From: Bifidobacterium breve | GTDB taxonomy: Bacteria > Actinomycetota > Actinomycetes > UBA12327 | DNA length: 6,892 nt | Assembly: GCA_943332445.1 (NCBI GenBank) | Contig: CALQPL010000055.1 | Location: forward strand, 1-6,892 | Direction: 5' to 3' | Shown: in pieces, positions 6,407-6,892 of the stretch | How positions within the stretch are numbered: position 1 is the first letter of the stretch | How the letters are laid out: each line of letters opens with the position of its first letter | The notes under the pieces: generated by a model | The model's database searches: none | Seen by the model: only the letters and a program-made list of their open reading frames with translations | Told to the model about the DNA's origin: nothing | Translations under genes and position numbers: made by a program

Positions 6407-6892
6407 ATGACTGAAACCCCGGACATCAAGCCCCGTAGCCGTGAAGTAACTGATGGACTTGAGCGCGCTGCTGCTCGCGGCATGTTGCGCGCCGTGGGAA
6501 TGGGCGATGAGGACTTCCGCAAGCCACAAGTTGGCGTTGCCAGTAGCTGGAACGAGATCACTCCCTGCAACCTCAGTCTTGACCGTCTAGCCAAAGCCGC
6601 CAAGCAAGGTGTGTTCGACGGTGGTGGCTTCCCGTTGGAGTTCGGCACCATCTCGGTCTCCGATGGCATCTCCATGGGGCACCAGGGAATGCACTTCTCC
6701 TTGGTCTCGCGCGAAGTCATTGCCGACTCGGTCGAGACAGTCATGGAAGCCGAGCGCATCGACGGCATGGTCGTCCTTGCTGGTTGTGACAAGTCGCTGC
6801 CGGGAATGCTGATGGCGGCCGCGCGGATCGACGTCGCATCGGTTTTGCTCTACGCGGGTTCGACGCTTCCTGGCCGCCACAACGACCGCGAC
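6407..6892 (+). CDS. ilvD: dihydroxy-acid dehydratase (3'-partial)
   Basis: Dehydrates 2,3-dihydroxy-isovalerate and 2,3-dihydroxy-3-methylvalerate in the cytoplasm, the third common step of valine, isoleucine and leucine synthesis. The first 162 codons are present and open to the window edge; full-length family members run about 560–620 aa. It opens with MTETPDIKPRSREVTDGLER and continues AAARGMLRAVGM, then GVASSWNEITPCN with cluster ligand Cys54. FGTISVSDGISMG contains metal-binding Asp86. CDKSLPGMLMA at 127–137 matches the IlvD/Edd signature, with cluster ligand Cys127, Asp128 and the usually carboxylated Lys129. The third iron-sulfur cysteine would lie beyond the window. The start at ATG 6407 fits the family N-terminus. 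The gene lies 9 nt after the LapA gene. The 6-phosphogluconate dehydratase Edd is related, but SSWNEITPCN and the context favour IlvD. Confidence 0.95.
   Translation, partial: MTETPDIKPRSREVTDGLERAAARGMLRAVGMGDEDFRKPQVGVASSWNEITPCNLSLDRLAKAAKQGVFDGGGFPLEFGTISVSDGISMGHQGMHFSLVSREVIADSVETVMEAERIDGMVVLAGCDKSLPGMLMAAARIDVASVLLYAGSTLPGRHNDRD

Overview
The window is gene-dense chromosome from an actinobacterium, with G+C in the mid-to-high 50s % by eye. Three things point there: the protein sequences, the order diguanylate cyclase – gatCAB – branched-chain amino acid synthesis (familiar from actinobacterial genomes), and GTG starts and apparent leaderless starts. The lineage within Actinobacteria cannot be fixed from this sequence. 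A small-genome or planktonic actinobacterium is plausible because intergenic gaps are very short, but that is inference.

Layout. 1–849 (+): the C-terminal part of a membrane-anchored GGDEF diguanylate cyclase, whose frame is open to the left edge. 899–4193 (+): the gatC–gatA–gatB operon, encoding the complete heterotrimeric glutamyl/aspartyl-tRNA amidotransferase. Coupling is tight: a 2-nt gap, then an ATGA overlap. 4187–5128 (−): a convergent aldo/keto reductase whose stop overlaps the end of gatB by 7 nt. After a 56-bp divergent intergenic region come, on +, a D-2-hydroxyacid dehydrogenase (5185–6093), a small two-helix LapA-domain membrane protein (6104–6397) and the first 162 codons of ilvD (6407–6892), which runs off the right edge.

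How the genes work together. GatCAB converts Glu-tRNA(Gln), and often Asp-tRNA(Asn), to the amidated forms, and ilvD starts branched-chain amino acid synthesis. The GGDEF protein makes c-di-GMP. The two oxidoreductases have intact active sites but unknown substrates. No stretch over 60 bp lies outside a gene. I see no RNA gene, mobile element, CRISPR array or long repeat.

I found no new biological system; this looks like housekeeping and metabolic core. The most useful observations are about gene expression: three starts (the reductase, the dehydrogenase and ilvD) each have a TAnnnT −10-like hexamer ending 6–7 nt upstream, as expected for leaderless mRNAs. gatC, gatA and the LapA gene instead have clear Shine-Dalgarno sequences.
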